DNA of 64,000 bases from Pseudomonas svalbardensis. Its GTDB lineage: Bacteria > Pseudomonadota > Gammaproteobacteria > Pseudomonadales > Pseudomonadaceae. The stretch spans positions 4,971,501 through 5,035,500 of the forward strand of contig NZ_CP125619.1 of assembly GCF_030053115.1 (NCBI RefSeq), read 5' to 3'. Made by a program: the position numbers and the translations under genes. The first letter of the stretch is position 1. The number at the start of each line of letters is the position of its first letter. Under the pieces are notes generated by a model that worked only from the letters and a program-made list of their open reading frames with translations, did not search any database and was not told the origin of the DNA. This document shows, one piece after another, positions 63,862 to 64,000 of this stretch.

Positions 63862-64000
63862 ATGTGGCAGAGCTATGTGAACGGCCTGTTGGTGGCCGCG
63901 GGGCTGATCATGGCGATCGGTACTCAAAATGCGTTCGTGTTGGCTCAGAGCCTTCGGCGCGAACATCACCTGCCCGTGGCGGCACTGTGCGTGACCTGCG
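63862..64000 (+). CDS. LysE/ArgO-type amino acid exporter, N-terminal fragment
   Basis: The frame runs from ATG 63862 to the right edge (46 residues seen). The first helix is [19 protein letters not shown], matching the LysE family's hallmark G-x-Q-N-A-F-V-L. Members export lysine or arginine. Position next to argP suggests ArgO. The rest lies outside the window. Confidence 0.85.
   Translation, partial: MWQSYVNGLLVAAGLIMAIGTQNAFVLAQSLRREHHLPVAALCVTC

Overview
This window looks like a chromosomal segment of a Pseudomonas of the fluorescens group. It is GC-rich, its gaps are studded with the 23-bp REP typical of that group (TGTGGGAGCGAGCCTGCTCGCGA and its inverse), and the block pykA, enoyl-CoA hydratase, 2Fe-2S reductase, sadC, class I fumarase has the order I remember from P. 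aeruginosa PA4329-PA4333.

Layout. 1-1527: end of a MoxR-type ATPase gene and a DUF58 gene. 1662-17481 (minus strand): the A half of an insecticidal Tc toxin locus. In order of transcription it holds a giant Ig-repeat protein, a tcaA-like gene with a ~520-residue Ig-like tail, a tcaB-like gene, and a second giant Ig/jelly-roll protein. 17482-26066: conserved core, with a DUF6124 gene behind a structured leader, a PilZ protein, a TPR lipoprotein and the pykA-to-fumarase block. 26302-36464 (plus strand): the B/C half of the Tc locus, with one tcB gene (SpvB/TcdB type) and two tandem tccC (RHS) genes whose cores are near-identical and whose C-terminal effectors are unrelated. 36550-41340: sensor kinase, sigma-54 response regulator and alpha-ketoglutarate permease, the last with a clear sigma-54 promoter. 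41615-44572: small metabolic and regulatory genes. 44708-53184: a catabolic cluster on the minus strand (2-ketoarginine decarboxylase, aldehyde dehydrogenase, polyamine-type ABC importer) with a divergent LysR gene. 53367-55924: oxidoreductase, metallo-hydrolase, LysR. 56333-60200: pobR, pobA, MFS exporter. 60422-64000: coiled-coil membrane protein, epimerase, argP, ACT protein, and the start of a LysE/ArgO exporter.

The most interesting system is the Tc locus. Its two halves flank the core block, yet all three of its transcription starts carry the same 16-bp palindrome, CTGTCA-N4-TGACAG, set within a 20-bp lux-box-like symmetry that obeys the CT-N12-AG rule of LuxR-type sites. It occurs about 80-110 bp upstream of the Ig protein (17554-17573), tcaA (13979-13998) and tcB (26195-26214). 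This suggests one LuxR-type or similar dimeric regulator controls the whole toxin. The regulator gene is not in the window. The Ig-like proteins appear to be toxin accessories: a beta-sandwich module with a W-x-x-[DE]-C ... G-x-F signature occurs four times (one degenerate) in the 1065-residue protein and once at the very C-terminus of the TcaA-like subunit.

A second network is carbon-source control. An AANAANAA motif, the known Hfq/Crc target, sits at the ribosome binding site or start codon of four catabolic or transport genes: the permease, pobA, the ABC binding protein and the decarboxylase. No tRNA, rRNA, CRISPR array, transposase or phage gene was seen.
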